DNA of 64,000 nucleotides from Terriglobales bacterium (GTDB lineage: Bacteria; Acidobacteriota; Terriglobia; Terriglobales; Acidobacteriaceae), in NCBI GenBank assembly GCA_025462725.1, contig JAOAPE010000001.1, positions 186,001 through 250,000 of the forward strand. Direction: 5' to 3'. Shown in pieces: positions 52,813 through 61,267 of the stretch (the first letter of the stretch is position 1; the number at the start of each line of letters is the position of its first letter). The notes beneath the pieces are model-generated. The model saw only the letters and a program-made list of their open reading frames with translations. It ran no database searches and was not told where the DNA came from. Position numbers and translations under genes: made by a program.

Positions 52813-53280
52813 ATGCTCCTCCCCGCCACCACACCCGCGCACATCACCCAAGCTCGCGAACTCTTTCAGGAATACGCCTCATCGCTCGGCTTCGACCTCT
52901 GCTTCCAAAGCTTCCAACAAGAACTAGACTCACTCCCCGGCGACTACTCCCCACCATCCGGACGCTTGCTCCTCGCATTCCATGACGACGCACTCGCCGG
53001 ATGCGTCGCTCTCCACGCACACGAATCCAGCAAGACCATCTGCGAGATGAAACGCCTCTATGTTCGCCCGCAATTCCGCGGACATCACATCGGACAACGA
53101 CTCATCAGTGCCATCATCGCTGCCGCGCGCGAGATCGGCTACACCCACATGCGCCTCGACACCGTCTCCGGCACCATGGACAAAGCCATCGCCCTCTACC
53201 GCTCGTACGGCTTCAAGGAAATCCCCAGCTATCGCCTCAATCCCATCGAGGGCGTCCTCTACATGGAACTCACCCTTTGA
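52813..53280 (+). CDS. GNAT-family N-acetyltransferase
   Basis: The 155-residue protein has the GNAT fold with acetyl-CoA loop VRPQFRGHHIGQRLISAIIAAAREIG (the R/QxxGxG/A motif appears as QFRGHHIG), preceded by EMKRLYV and followed by MRLDTVSGTMDKAIALYRSYGFKEI. The substrate is unknown. ATG at 52813 fits the family start; an upstream frame from 52771 lies in repeat DNA. Element A begins three bases after the stop. Confidence 0.88.
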   Translation: MLLPATTPAHITQARELFQEYASSLGFDLCFQSFQQELDSLPGDYSPPSGRLLLAFHDDALAGCVALHAHESSKTICEMKRLYVRPQFRGHHIGQRLISAIIAAAREIGYTHMRLDTVSGTMDKAIALYRSYGFKEIPSYRLNPIEGVLYMELTL

Positions 53281-53282
53281 TC

Positions 53283-53322
53283 TTGTCATCCTGAGCGAAG
53301 CGCAGCGGAGTCGAAGGATCTC
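53283..53322. repeat. Repeat element A
   Basis: TTGTCATCCTGAGCGAAGCG, CAGCGGAGTCGAAGGATCTC. Immediately after the GNAT stop codon. Confidence 0.88.
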
Positions 53323-53402
53323 TATTGATCTGCAATATGCTTGGACGGCAAGCCTTTGCTTTTGTTCTTGCCTTTGCCTTTCGGCAACTCCATACAATTC
53401 AC

Positions 53403-53434
53403 GGCTGAATGCTGAGTGCTAAGTGCTGACTGCT
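53403..53434. repeat. Heptamer array, GCTGA(A/G)T type (family B)
   Basis: GCTGAAT, GCTGAGT, GCTAAGT, GCTGACT, GCTT; period 7 with a TGA or TAA in each unit. Confidence 0.88.
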
Positions 53435-53455
53435 TCTCCGCTTCTCTTCCAATAA

Positions 53456-53480
53456 CAAAAGGCCGACAAATGTCGGCCTT
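53456..53480 (-). terminator. Rho-independent terminator of the HU gene
   Basis: AAGGCCGAC pairs with GTCGGCCTT around AAAT; on the minus strand TTTTGTT follows. About 20 nt past the HU stop. Confidence 0.9.
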
Positions 53481-53500
53481 CGTTTACAGGTTATTAATAC

Positions 53501-53794
53501 TTATTTCGCGGGAGCGATTGCATCCTTCGCGGCTTTTGCGACACGGAACTTCACGACCGTCTTCGCCTTGATCTTGATCTCTTCGCCGGTCTGCGGATTA
53601 CGACCGAGACGGGCTTTGCGGTGCGCTTTTACCAAGCGGCCCAATCCAGGGATCACGAATACGCCGTTCTTCTTCGTTTCTTTTACGGCGGTGTCAGCCA
53701 GCAATTCCAGGAATGCAGCCGACTGCTTGTTGTTGAGTTCCATTTTCTCGGCCATCATCCGGACGAGTTGTGTTTTTGTCATGCCTGATGCCAT
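53501..53794 (-). CDS. HU-family nucleoid DNA-binding protein
   Basis: The 97-residue protein has the HU pattern MTKTQLVRMMAEKMELNNKQSAAFLELLADT, VFVIPGLGRLVKAHRKARLGRNPQTGEEI (the DNA-contacting arm with the conserved GRNPxTG and Pro) and a basic end IKAKTVVKFRVAKAAKDAI. HU dimers bend and wrap DNA. It is slightly longer than the usual 90 residues at the C-terminus (AIAPAK). AAGGAGGAG, 6-8 nt before ATG 53794, is a strong ribosome site. A strong terminator follows, so it is a single-gene unit. Confidence 0.95.
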   Translation of the reverse strand: MASGMTKTQLVRMMAEKMELNNKQSAAFLELLADTAVKETKKNGVFVIPGLGRLVKAHRKARLGRNPQTGEEIKIKAKTVVKFRVAKAAKDAIAPAK

Positions 53795-53969
53795 TTGTGT
53801 CTCCTCCTTGAAGTGTGAGAGCAATTAATTGTCGCCGCTCAAACCGTCACCAATACTACAACAGAGTGCCATCTTGCGAAAGCGATTTGACCGCGTTTTT
53901 ACAGGGTTTTTTGCACAGCCCCGATTGCGGAAATCGCTCAGACCCGCATAGAATCTACTTGACAAACAT

Positions 53970-53995
53970 TAAACATCTATTGCATGAAATGTTTA
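53970..53995. promoter_or_regulatory. Inverted repeat TAAACAT-N12-ATGTTTA in an AT-rich patch
   Basis: Perfect 7-bp arms with centre spacing about 19 nt lie in the 244-nt gap upstream of the HU gene. A TTGACA is 5 nt before the left arm but no matching -10 was found. It could be an operator; evidence is weak. Confidence 0.35.
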
Positions 53996-54038
53996 CCCAA
54001 TGATTATGCGTATTTTCGCGTCATTAGCGAAGTAGCAA

Positions 54039-54518
54039 CTACAGCTTTCGCACCACATCGCCTGCCGGCAACACACTTAACAACTCCGCTGCCGATCGCT
54101 TAAACACTGGATGAATCGCATCAGGCGCAATTTCCGCCAGTGGCGCCAATACAAATCTCCGCTCATGCATCATCGGATGCGGCACCTTCAACCCCTTCTC
54201 GTCTACAATCTGATTTCCAAAAAGAAGGATGTCGATATCAATATTCCGCGGCCCTTTCGGTCGCAACCGCTCCCGCCCCATCTCGCGCTCGATTTGCAAA
54301 AGTCCTTCCAGCAACTCCGCTGCAGACATCTCCGTCCTCAACTCCACAACACAATTCAGAAACCAATTCTGCTCTTTGATCTCCATCGGCTCCGTCTCAT
54401 AAAACGACGACACTACTCCCACCGCTCCCACCCTCGACAAGTTCTCAATCGCCGCGCGCAAGTTCGCTTCGCGGTCACCCAGGTTTGACCCCAACGATAA
54501 ATATGCAGTGATTTTCAA
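54039..54518 (-). CDS. folK: 2-amino-4-hydroxy-6-hydroxymethyldihydropteridine pyrophosphokinase
   Basis: FolK transfers pyrophosphate from ATP to the pterin in folate synthesis. The 159-residue product has AYLSLGSNLGDREANLRAAI, VSSFYETEP, WFLNCVVELRTEMSA, ERLRPKGPRNIDIDILLFG (catalytic Asp pair) and HPMMHERRFVLAPLAEIAP, complete over its length. The start codon is TTG at 54518, with no clear Shine-Dalgarno. Other folate genes are not nearby. Confidence 0.95.
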   Translation of the reverse strand: MKITAYLSLGSNLGDREANLRAAIENLSRVGAVGVVSSFYETEPMEIKEQNWFLNCVVELRTEMSAAELLEGLLQIEREMGRERLRPKGPRNIDIDILLFGNQIVDEKGLKVPHPMMHERRFVLAPLAEIAPDAIHPVFKRSAAELLSVLPAGDVVRKL

Positions 54519-54714
54519 AAGGTTATCGGCGTGAGAAATTTTGCGAATTGCTGTAGCGCAATCCTCGTCAGCACCACATCAACTGTCCGCAAGACGCCAC
54601 TTCTTAGCCCAGCCCCCAAGTGCTGCGGCAAACGCAGTGAGTGTGAATCGCAGCAGGAGCGGCACTCACATGATTTGCCGATTTCGTCTGCCTCAAGCTC
54701 AGGTCTATGGCGAC

Positions 54715-54752
54715 CGCTAAATGCTAAGTGCTAACGGCTAAGTGCTGCGTGC
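54715..54752. repeat. Heptamer array at the 3' end of mnmG (family B)
   Basis: GCTAAAT, GCTAAGT, GCTAACG, GCTAAGT, GCTGCGT. The mnmG stop (54731-54733) and its last codons (HAALSR) are read from these units. Confidence 0.88.
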
Positions 54753-57139
54753 TTCCGTCCTTGTATCTCGATGAAAATATTTATCAGCGACACCGCCGCC
54801 GGAGTCACACCGGGAATCCCCAACGCATGACCAATCGTTTTCGGCCGCACTCGCTCCAGCTTTTCATTCATCTCCTTGGATAGCCCGCTCACGCTCGAAT
54901 AATCAAACCACATGGGAATATTCCGCTGCTCAGCTTTCTTCAACCGGTCAATCGCGCGCTGCTGCTGCAACAGATAGCCGGCAAACTTAACTTCCGTCTC
55001 CACTGACTTCAACTCATTACGCACTTCCGCGCTCAACGCATTCGCCGACGGCCCATCACCGACCGCTTGCAAGATCGCAAACGCGGGTAGCACTGACGGC
55101 AACTCCTCGTCACTCGCAGCAATGTCACTCACGCGCAAATGCGCCGCCGCACTAAAGTCGTACGATTCCGCTGCCCTCCGCGCCTGTGTGGCACAGTCGC
55201 CCTCGGTTGAATTGTCATCCTGAGCGAGGCGCAGCCGAGTCGAAGGATCTATGTATTTCTCGCTGGTCGCAATGAAGCTTAATTGTTCGACCCTGGTGGC
55301 ACAGTGGCGCTCGGCTGCGTAGTTTTGATCTGCTTTGACCGCGCCTGCTCCAACCACGCAGCCATCTCCGGAGACTTCCGCCTTTGAAACTTGAAACTCG
55401 AAACTCGAAACTTCGCTTAGGCTGCTTTGCCGCGAAACGCTTCTTTCAAAATACCCTGGCATCCGCTCCCGCAGCATCAGCACCAACTCTTCAATCCCCG
55501 CCTCAGGACGCCGCAACCATTGCGCATACGTGGAATTCGCCGAGCTCACATATTTTTCCGCCAGCGCACTTCCTGCTGGAATCCGTTCAGTCTCCAAGAT
55601 TTTCGTCAGTATCGCCGCGCGTTCTTGCTTCGCTTCAAAGTCTGACCACGCTGCATCATCGATCAATCCAATGCGGCGCCCGTACGGTGTCAGTCTGCGG
55701 TCAGCATTATCGATCCGCAGATGCAGCCTGAATTCCGCTCGCGACGTGAACATCCTGTACGGCTCGTTCGTCCCTTTGCTGATAAGGTCGTCGATCAATA
55801 TTGCGATGTACGCTTCCGTGCGGTCCAGCACCAGCGGCGCTTCGCCTTTGATCTTCAGCGCAGCATTGATTCCCGCCATCAACCCCTGGCACGCAGCCTC
55901 TTCGTATCCGCTCGTCCCATTGATCTGTCCGGCAAGATACAGTCCATCGAATTTTTTCACTGCGAGCGTGCGGTCCAACTCCTGCGCATCGATCGCGTCA
56001 TACTCGATCGCATATCCCGGCCTCAGCATCACGGCATTCTCAAGTCCAGGAATGGACTTGATCATTGCCTCTTGCACGTCCACCGGCAGTGAAGTGGACA
56101 TCCCATTCACATACACCTCATGCGTGTGCAGTCCTTCCGGCTCCAGGAAAAGCTGGTGTGTGAGCTTATCCGGAAACTTCACGATCTTGTCTTCGATCGA
56201 CGGACAGTATCGCGGCCCCACCGACTTGATTTGCCCGCTATACATCGGCGACCGATGCACATTCTCGGCGATCAACCTTCGCGTCTCTTCCGTAGTCGTC
56301 GCGATGTAGCACGGCACTTGCGTCTGCGAAATCTTCTTCGTGCGGAAACTGAACGGAGTCGGATCCGCATCGCCCGGCTGCACTTGGAATTTTTCCCATG
56401 CAATCGTTCGCCCGTCCAGTCTCGGCGGAGTCCCCGTCTTCAGCCGCGTCCCGCGCAGCCCGAGCTTTTTTAGCGACTCGCCTAGCATCACCGCCGGAGG
56501 CTCACCACTTCTCCCCGCCGGATACGTCTTCTCCCCGCAATGGATAAGCCCATTGAGGAACGTGCCCGTAGTGATGATCACAGCCTTCGCCCGAATCTCA
56601 CTCCCATCCCGCAACGTGATTCCAGCAACCACTTCCTTCTTGGGATTGTCATCCTGAGCGGAGCGCAGCGAAGTCGAAGGATCTGCTCTTTCTTCCTTGC
56701 CGATAGCATTCACCGCTGAATGCTCAGTGCCAAATGCTGAATGCTGCAGTATCAACCCCGCCACTTCCGCTTCAACAATCTCCAGCCCCGGCTGTGACTC
56801 CAGTACCTCGCGCATCTTTACCCGATACTGCGACTTGTCACATTGCGCTCTCGGCGACCACACCGCGGGCCCGCGCGAAGTATTCAGCAGACGAAATTGG
56901 ATTCCCACCGCATCGGTGACTTCGCCCATGATGCCGCCGAGCGCATCGATCTCACGGACAAGGTGCCCCTTCGCGATCCCGCCCACCGCGGGATTGCATG
57001 ACATCTGCGCGATCAGCTCTTTCTTGAGCGTTACCAGCGCCGTGCGCAATCCCATGCGCGCCGCCGCCATCGCGGCTTCGCATCCGGCATGACCGGCGCC
57101 AACCACAACAACGTCAAACGATGGAGTGTTCTTAGGCAT
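54731..57139 (-). CDS. mnmG: tRNA uridine 5-carboxymethylaminomethyl modification enzyme, with in-frame repeat insertions
   Basis: MnmG (GidA), with MnmE, modifies the wobble uridine (U34) of several tRNAs, using FAD. The 802-residue product has the FAD motif [73 protein letters not shown], and a C-terminal domain ending [36 protein letters not shown]. It is about 160 residues longer than the family. Extra blocks at about 131-168 and 576-652 are translations of repeat elements; the second includes a variable segment around residues 555-660. The last six residues also come from a repeat. Frame and catalytic parts are intact, so it is probably active. mnmE is not in the window. Confidence 0.95.
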   Translation of the reverse strand: MPKNTPSFDVVVVGAGHAGCEAAMAAARMGLRTALVTLKKELIAQMSCNPAVGGIAKGHLVREIDALGGIMGEVTDAVGIQFRLLNTSRGPAVWSPRAQCDKSQYRVKMREVLESQPGLEIVEAEVAGLILQHSAFGTEHSAVNAIGKEERADPSTSLRSAQDDNPKKEVVAGITLRDGSEIRAKAVIITTGTFLNGLIHCGEKTYPAGRSGEPPAVMLGESLKKLGLRGTRLKTGTPPRLDGRTIAWEKFQVQPGDADPTPFSFRTKKISQTQVPCYIATTTEETRRLIAENVHRSPMYSGQIKSVGPRYCPSIEDKIVKFPDKLTHQLFLEPEGLHTHEVYVNGMSTSLPVDVQEAMIKSIPGLENAVMLRPGYAIEYDAIDAQELDRTLAVKKFDGLYLAGQINGTSGYEEAACQGLMAGINAALKIKGEAPLVLDRTEAYIAILIDDLISKGTNEPYRMFTSRAEFRLHLRIDNADRRLTPYGRRIGLIDDAAWSDFEAKQERAAILTKILETERIPAGSALAEKYVSSANSTYAQWLRRPEAGIEELVLMLRERMPGYFERSVSRQSSLSEVSSFEFQVSKAEVSGDGCVVGAGAVKADQNYAAERHCATRVEQLSFIATSEKYIDPSTRLRLAQDDNSTEGDCATQARRAAESYDFSAAAHLRVSDIAASDEELPSVLPAFAILQAVGDGPSANALSAEVRNELKSVETEVKFAGYLLQQQRAIDRLKKAEQRNIPMWFDYSSVSGLSKEMNEKLERVRPKTIGHALGIPGVTPAAVSLINIFIEIQGRKHAALSR
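55185..55414. repeat. Composite repeat block inside mnmG (D, A, D, C)
   Basis: Element D (GTGGCACAGTCGCCCTCGGT, 55187-55208), element A (55212-55250), element D again (GTGGCACAGTGGCGCTCGGC, 55296-55317), then GAAACTT, GAAACTC, GAAACTC, GAAACTT heptamers (55386-55413). All lie in frame in mnmG. On the mnmG strand the A copy encodes [12 protein letters not shown]. Confidence 0.9.
56647..56749. repeat. Composite repeat block inside mnmG (A, then B)
   Basis: Element A (56647-56684) encodes [12 protein letters not shown] on the mnmG strand. A family B array (56716-56749) reads GCTGAAT, GCTCAGT, GCCAAAT, GCTGAAT, GCTG. Units 2 and 3 lack the TTAGC that carries a stop codon in free arrays. Confidence 0.9.
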
Positions 57140-57432
57140 ATTGGGAACACTCTATTTTACAAGGGTTTGCAGCTGTTTAAGCTAATCCGGCCACCAGCCC
57201 CTCCCCCGCGGTTTGTTATGGGCGTCGCCTCATTGCTTCGTACGCCCTCTGACAGTCCGCATCTTCTCGACTTGCAATGTCTTCGACCCAGCATTTCTTT
57301 GTGCACCTTTGTGCTCTTTGTGTCTTTGTGGTTCAAGGTTTTGGTGTTGGTGTTGCTTTTTCGCACGAGCACACCCCAAATTAAACTGTAACCACCCGCC
57401 TCGCTCCGCACTCCATTTATGTAGCGAGAAGA
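57140..57432. other. 293-nt gap between mnmG and the sigma factor gene
   Basis: It contains a nonamer array at 57291-57345 (CACCTTTGTGCTCTTTGTGT, CTTTGTGGTTCAAGG). A 100-codon frame over it encodes repeat-like Leu/Phe-rich residues and is not a convincing gene. Confidence 0.7.
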
Positions 57433-58164
57433 ATGATGTCCCTCACTCTAGCAAAGCCGCCGATCATCAACCCTGCGGGAGACACTCCCACCGACGAAGA
57501 AGTAGTCGCGCGCGTGCTCGCCGGCTACGTCGCCAGTTTTGAAATCCTCATGCGACGCCACAACCAGCGCCTCTACCGCATCGGACGCGCCATTCTCCGC
57601 AATGACGCTGAGGCAGAAGACCTCATGCAGGACGCATACGTTCGTGCCTACGAGCACCTCGGCCAATTCGCCGGGCGCGCCAAGTTTTCTACCTGGCTAA
57701 GCCGCATCGCCGTGAACGAAGCACTCGCCCGCAAGCGCCGTGCAAAGAATTTTGAAGAGTTGGAGCCTTCGATGAACACCAAAGATGAGAACGGATACAA
57801 GCCCGAACGCTTCGCCTCCACTGCGCCGAACCCTGAGCAGCAGGCCTCCAGCTCAGAGATGCAACGCCTCCTCGAGTCGGCCATCGAAGATCTGCCGGAC
57901 GACTACCGCACCATCTTGATCTTGCGCGATGTGCAAGAGATGGACACCGACGAAGCTGCCATCGCCCTCGACATCTCCGAACAGAATGTCAAAGTCCGCC
58001 TGCACCGCGCCCGCGCACTCTTGCGCAAGAAGATGTACATCCGCGCCGGCGCCCATCGAAAAGAGGCGTTCCCATTCCACGCCATCCGATGCGACCGCGT
58101 AGTAAAGGCCGTCTTCCAGCGAATCTCACAACTAGAAAGAAGTGGGTCGTCATCTCCAGCTTAG
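57433..58164 (+). CDS. ECF-type RNA polymerase sigma factor
   Basis: The 243-residue protein has a sigma2 region (FEILMRRHNQRLYRIGRAILRNDAEAEDLMQDAYVRAYEHLGQF with KFSTWLSRIAVNEAL) and a sigma4 region (LESAIEDLPDDYRTILILRDVQEMDTDEAAIALDISEQNVKVRLHRARALLRKKM), typical of the extracytoplasmic-function group. The C-terminal 50 residues (GAHRKEAFPFHAIRCDRVVKAVFQRI) form an extension, with one Cys, seen in sigma-E-like acidobacterial proteins. No anti-sigma gene follows. The start is the first of two ATGs. Confidence 0.93.
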   Translation: MMSLTLAKPPIINPAGDTPTDEEVVARVLAGYVASFEILMRRHNQRLYRIGRAILRNDAEAEDLMQDAYVRAYEHLGQFAGRAKFSTWLSRIAVNEALARKRRAKNFEELEPSMNTKDENGYKPERFASTAPNPEQQASSSEMQRLLESAIEDLPDDYRTILILRDVQEMDTDEAAIALDISEQNVKVRLHRARALLRKKMYIRAGAHRKEAFPFHAIRCDRVVKAVFQRISQLERSGSSSPA

Positions 58165-58199
58165 CCCGGAATTAGTTGGATCGAGTACTTCGGTGGGAA

Positions 58200-58332
58200 T
58201 TGTCATCCTGAGCGAAGCGCAGCGGAGTCGAAGGATCTATGCATTTGCTTCTCGCTCTTTGGTTGACGAGAAATTAGAACCTGCGCAGTGGCTCTTCCTT
58301 CGCGTTCCTTTGCGCCCTTTGCGGTGAATGCA
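58200..58332. repeat. Element A and CCTTTGCGN nonamers
   Basis: Element A at 58200-58239 (TGTCATCCTGAGCGAAGCGC ... GTCGAAGGATCTAT), then TTCGCGTTCCTTTGCGCCCT and TTGCGGTGAATG (58298-58330), ending near the RNase H stop. Confidence 0.85.
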
Positions 58333-58339
58333 TCCTGGA

Positions 58340-59011
58340 CTACTGCTTTCTCACCTTCACCAACGTTCCTTCCGGCAGCTCCGCACCTAAAAATTCCACC
58401 ACCCCGTTCCGCACAATGCCATTCACTTCCGAACTTTTCACCGGAGGCCCCGCCGCCGCCCTTCCACTTCCTCGATCCATCGCCGCATTCGCCAAACGGT
58501 CTGCATCCTTATTCTTTGCGCGCAACACATGACTGATTTCAAAATGCTCGAGCTTTCGGATCAACACCCGAGCCCGGTCATACAACTCCTTCAACTCCGG
58601 ACTCTTGACCTTGTACTCGCCGCGAAGCTGCTTCACCATCAACTCTGAATCGCTGACCACCTTGATCCGCGGCTGCCCATTCTTCACCGCATAATCCAGC
58701 GCCGCCAACAAGCCCGAATACTCCGCATGATTGTTAGTCTTGAGCCCCAGATACTCGCTCAACTCGGCGATGGTCTCGCCCTTCGCATCCTCTATATGTA
58801 CACCGTACCCCGCTGGCCCCGGATTCCCCCGCGCCCCACCATCCACATGCGCCAGAATGAAATCCCCCGCGGCACTTCCCCCCGCCGATGGCTTCGAGTT
58901 CAACAACGACTCCGGATCCGGCGAGGACGCAGCCTCTCGCTCCTCGCCAAACAGATTCGGCGAACTCGAACTCTTGTTCAAAGATTTTCTAGGGAATGTT
59001 CGAAACGGCAT
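58340..59011 (-). CDS. RNase H-like protein (type I)
   Basis: The 223-residue protein has a Ser-rich N-terminal extension (about 1-60) and an RNase H domain with all four acidic residues: AHVDGGARGNPGPAGYGV (Asp), TNNHAEYSGLLAALDYAV (Glu), IKVVSDSELMVKQL (Asp) and RAKNKDADRLANAAM (last Asp). RNase H cuts RNA in RNA-DNA hybrids. The form with NNHAEY is the short, Bacillus YpdQ/RnhA-like type, often called ribonuclease HI family. A C-terminal domain (SSEVNGIVRNGVVEFLGAEL) is small and unidentified. ATG at 59011. The stop abuts a repeat. Confidence 0.88.
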   Translation of the reverse strand: MPFRTFPRKSLNKSSSSPNLFGEEREAASSPDPESLLNSKPSAGGSAAGDFILAHVDGGARGNPGPAGYGVHIEDAKGETIAELSEYLGLKTNNHAEYSGLLAALDYAVKNGQPRIKVVSDSELMVKQLRGEYKVKSPELKELYDRARVLIRKLEHFEISHVLRAKNKDADRLANAAMDRGSGRAAAGPPVKSSEVNGIVRNGVVEFLGAELPEGTLVKVRKQ

Positions 59012-59069
59012 GAAGAAAGTATAACTGTCACCCAGAGGCAGCGAAACAAAGGACAAGGCAGTTGTTCTC

Positions 59070-59156
59070 GCTCTTCCTTTGCGAACCTCTGCGCCCTTTG
59101 CGGTAAGAGCCTATGCTTTTAGCTGAGATCCGAAAGCTGATAGCTGACAGCTGCCC
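59070..59156. repeat. CCTTTGCGN nonamers and AGCTGAN heptamers
   Basis: TTCCTTTGCGAACCTCTGCG and CCCTTTGCGGTAAG (59073-59107), then AGCTGAG, CGAAAGCTGAT, AGCTGAC, AGCTGCC (59119-59155). The phosphoesterase stop (59156-59158) follows directly. Confidence 0.8.
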
Positions 59157-59917
59157 TATCGCCCATCAGTCAACCGCGTCGCCAGCCTGTCGGGCAAGCC
59201 CGCGTCATATATCTTCTTCTGTGCCGACGCCACATCATAAGGCGTCCTCAAGAACGTGATCGAATGCGCATCAGTATCGAAGATCGCGCACGCGGCGCGC
59301 CAATCACCATCGCGCGGCTGTCCTACCGAGCCCGGATTGATCAAATACTTGGCGCTCTTTTTCATCGGGAAGACAAACTGCTCGGCCTTGTCATCGCTCT
59401 CATATATCGGACGCAGCGTCATCCACTCTTCGCCATCCACCGCGAATCCACCTTGTATGTGCGTGTGTCCGAAAAACGTTAGTGCGGCTGTGGTTTCCAT
59501 CAGCGGCTCGTAAGAATCTCGCACCACGATGATGTACTCATCCTCATCCAACGGAGACCCATGGACACACTGCACATTCTCCACTCCATCTGACTTGATC
59601 GGCCCTTGCGGCAAGTTCCGTACCCACATCAGATTTTCCGGTGTTAGATTGTCGCGCGTCCAGTACGCTGCCAACGCGGCAATGTGATTGAAATCTTCGG
59701 CATTCGTGATCCCTGACGCCGCTTTGTCATGATTTCCGCGAACAAAGATGCCGCCCAACTCGCGGCTCTTGTTCACCACTTCATTCGGACTCGCCCCGTA
59801 GCCCACCACATCGCCCAGGTTGAACACACGGTCATACTTCGCCGCGTCCGCCGCCGCTAGGGAAGCTTCCAGCGCTTCGATGTTCCCGTGAATGTCACTG
59901 ATGACGAGTATGCGCAT
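59156..59917 (-). CDS. Metallophosphoesterase (YfcE/MJ0936-like)
   Basis: The 253-residue cytoplasmic hydrolase has the calcineurin-like motifs in order: ILVISDIHGNIEALEA (D-x-H), RVFNLGDVVGYGASPNE (GD), FVRGNHDKAASG (GNHD), VQCVHGSP (H), and FGHTHIQGGF (GHxH), then INPGSVGQPRDGD, typical of the YfcE branch. Two metal ions are bound; the natural phosphoester is unknown. ATG at 59917. Confidence 0.92.
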   Translation of the reverse strand: MRILVISDIHGNIEALEASLAAADAAKYDRVFNLGDVVGYGASPNEVVNKSRELGGIFVRGNHDKAASGITNAEDFNHIAALAAYWTRDNLTPENLMWVRNLPQGPIKSDGVENVQCVHGSPLDEDEYIIVVRDSYEPLMETTAALTFFGHTHIQGGFAVDGEEWMTLRPIYESDDKAEQFVFPMKKSAKYLINPGSVGQPRDGDWRAACAIFDTDAHSITFLRTPYDVASAQKKIYDAGLPDRLATRLTDGR

Positions 59918-60252
59918 GTATTGCTGACGAAACGATTTCTATCGTTTATGTATATATATGTGCGACAGATTCCTGACCGGATAACCTAACATCTTTGCAC
60001 CTCGATTGCATCACTGTCATTGTGCTGCTCGCTTTCCACCATGAAATTGCTTGTATTGGCAGGGAACTGTGCACTTGCAGTACATCAGCGTTTTGAAGAC
60101 GCTGGTTTCCCGTTTTCGAGCGCACACCTGAAGTAAGGTGAGGCGAAGGGGTCAAACCTGGAAACTTTGCTTGCGATGCGCCTCGCGGGCAGGGAGGGAA
60201 GCAGCGAGTTCCTGCATCTCTCTTTCAAGTCGCATTCAGCGACGGTTCAACT
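59918..60252. other. 335-nt gap, no gene recognised
   Basis: It holds an AT-rich patch (TTTATGTATATATATG at 59944-59959). Open frames here are short and lack coding character. A promoter for the phosphoesterase is expected but not clear. Confidence 0.55.
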
Positions 60253-61116
60253 CTATTCGTGTTTCCAACCCACATTCCTTGTATCTCGATACCAAGGCAT
60301 TTTCAGCCGCAAGACATTTCCTACGCTGCGTGTCGGATTCAGCACTGAGATTGCCAACAGCCACAGCTTCCTCTGGCTTACACGTTCCAATCGGGCGATT
60401 GCGTATTTGTCCAAAGCGTCTTCCCCGATCAGCCAGGCTGTACCACCCACTGGTGTCATGACCAGGTCCACTGTTCCAGTGCCATTGGTCATATTGTGTG
60501 AAGTTTCCGAGTAATACTCAAAGCTGCCGATGTTTCCTATCGATGTTTCACTTGCAGGTCCAAGCTCCCACTGCGCAGCGTATATAGCGGAGAACGCCAA
60601 CGCCCGCGCTCGGCTCTTCCAATAATTTTTGGATTCAGCAAACTGCAATGTTGAACCGCGGGGATCATTCTGGATCTGAATGCGTCCGGTGACCGCTCCC
60701 ATCATCGGATGTCCAATGTAGTCAACAATGAACGGATCGCCGTCACTCCATCTGCTCAGCCGATACTGACCTACGGAATTAACGTAGTCGGCAAAGAACC
60801 TGCCTTTGAGTGTGCCGTCATAAGTGCTTCGGTTCATGTAATGCTGAACAGCCAGGAACTCCAGCGATTCTCCCAGTGCCAAGCGCCATTTGAAACTGCA
60901 CCGGTGTTTGTCAGCCAGGCCCGCGTTGCAGCTCTGGCTCAATCTGGTTCGATTGATCGCAGGACGCTCCTGCACAACGGTCGGCGCTGAGTCCGCAGGC
61001 GCAACCATCGCCGGTGCAGCCATTTGATTGGTCTCCAATGAGGAGTTCTGCGCCATCACGAGAGGGATGGCAAGAGTAGCTACAAGAAAGGAAACAACGA
61101 TCTTTAATTGCGACAT
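60253..61116 (-). CDS. Secreted protein, paralogue of the divergent neighbour
   Basis: The 287-residue protein has a signal peptide (VVSFLVATLAIPLVMAQ). Its region about 95-280 matches the protein at 61268-62158 closely: WSDGDPFIVDYIGHPMMGAVTGRIQIQNDPRG, NYWKSRARALAFSAIYAAQWELGP, MTNGTGTVDLVMTPVGGTAWL and MPWYRDTR. Pattern DGDPFxxxYxGHP suggests a membrane-associated or envelope protein of unidentified family. The two genes are divergent, 151 nt apart. Two Cys residues occur in SQSCNAGLADKHRCSF. Function unknown. Confidence 0.65.
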   Translation of the reverse strand: MSQLKIVVSFLVATLAIPLVMAQNSSLETNQMAAPAMVAPADSAPTVVQERPAINRTRLSQSCNAGLADKHRCSFKWRLALGESLEFLAVQHYMNRSTYDGTLKGRFFADYVNSVGQYRLSRWSDGDPFIVDYIGHPMMGAVTGRIQIQNDPRGSTLQFAESKNYWKSRARALAFSAIYAAQWELGPASETSIGNIGSFEYYSETSHNMTNGTGTVDLVMTPVGGTAWLIGEDALDKYAIARLERVSQRKLWLLAISVLNPTRSVGNVLRLKMPWYRDTRNVGWKHE

Positions 61117-61267
61117 GGAGGCTGGACCTTAGCTGGGGAGGGCCAATTGTTGAACCCTGAGCCGGGTTGGGACAATGAGCGAAACCCCTTATTTAGTGCT
61201 CCAAACGCAATCCCGGTTGCCAAACCTCCACCAGCTACAAGCATCTGAATTGCTGTTGGAGGGCCCC

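Noticed and set aside
53959-53990. TTGACA as a -35 box of a plus-strand promoter
   Set aside because: No acceptable -10 hexamer at 15-19 nt and no plus-strand gene downstream.
57089-57391. 100-codon plus-strand frame between mnmG and the sigma factor
   Set aside because: It overlaps the mnmG start on the other strand and then translates a nonamer array (LCTFVLFVSLWFKVLVLVLL), so the hydrophobic run is a repeat artefact.
59918-60252. Possible small RNA or gene in the TATATATATG-containing gap
   Set aside because: No promoter-terminator pair and no coding frame of quality; left as an unassigned region.
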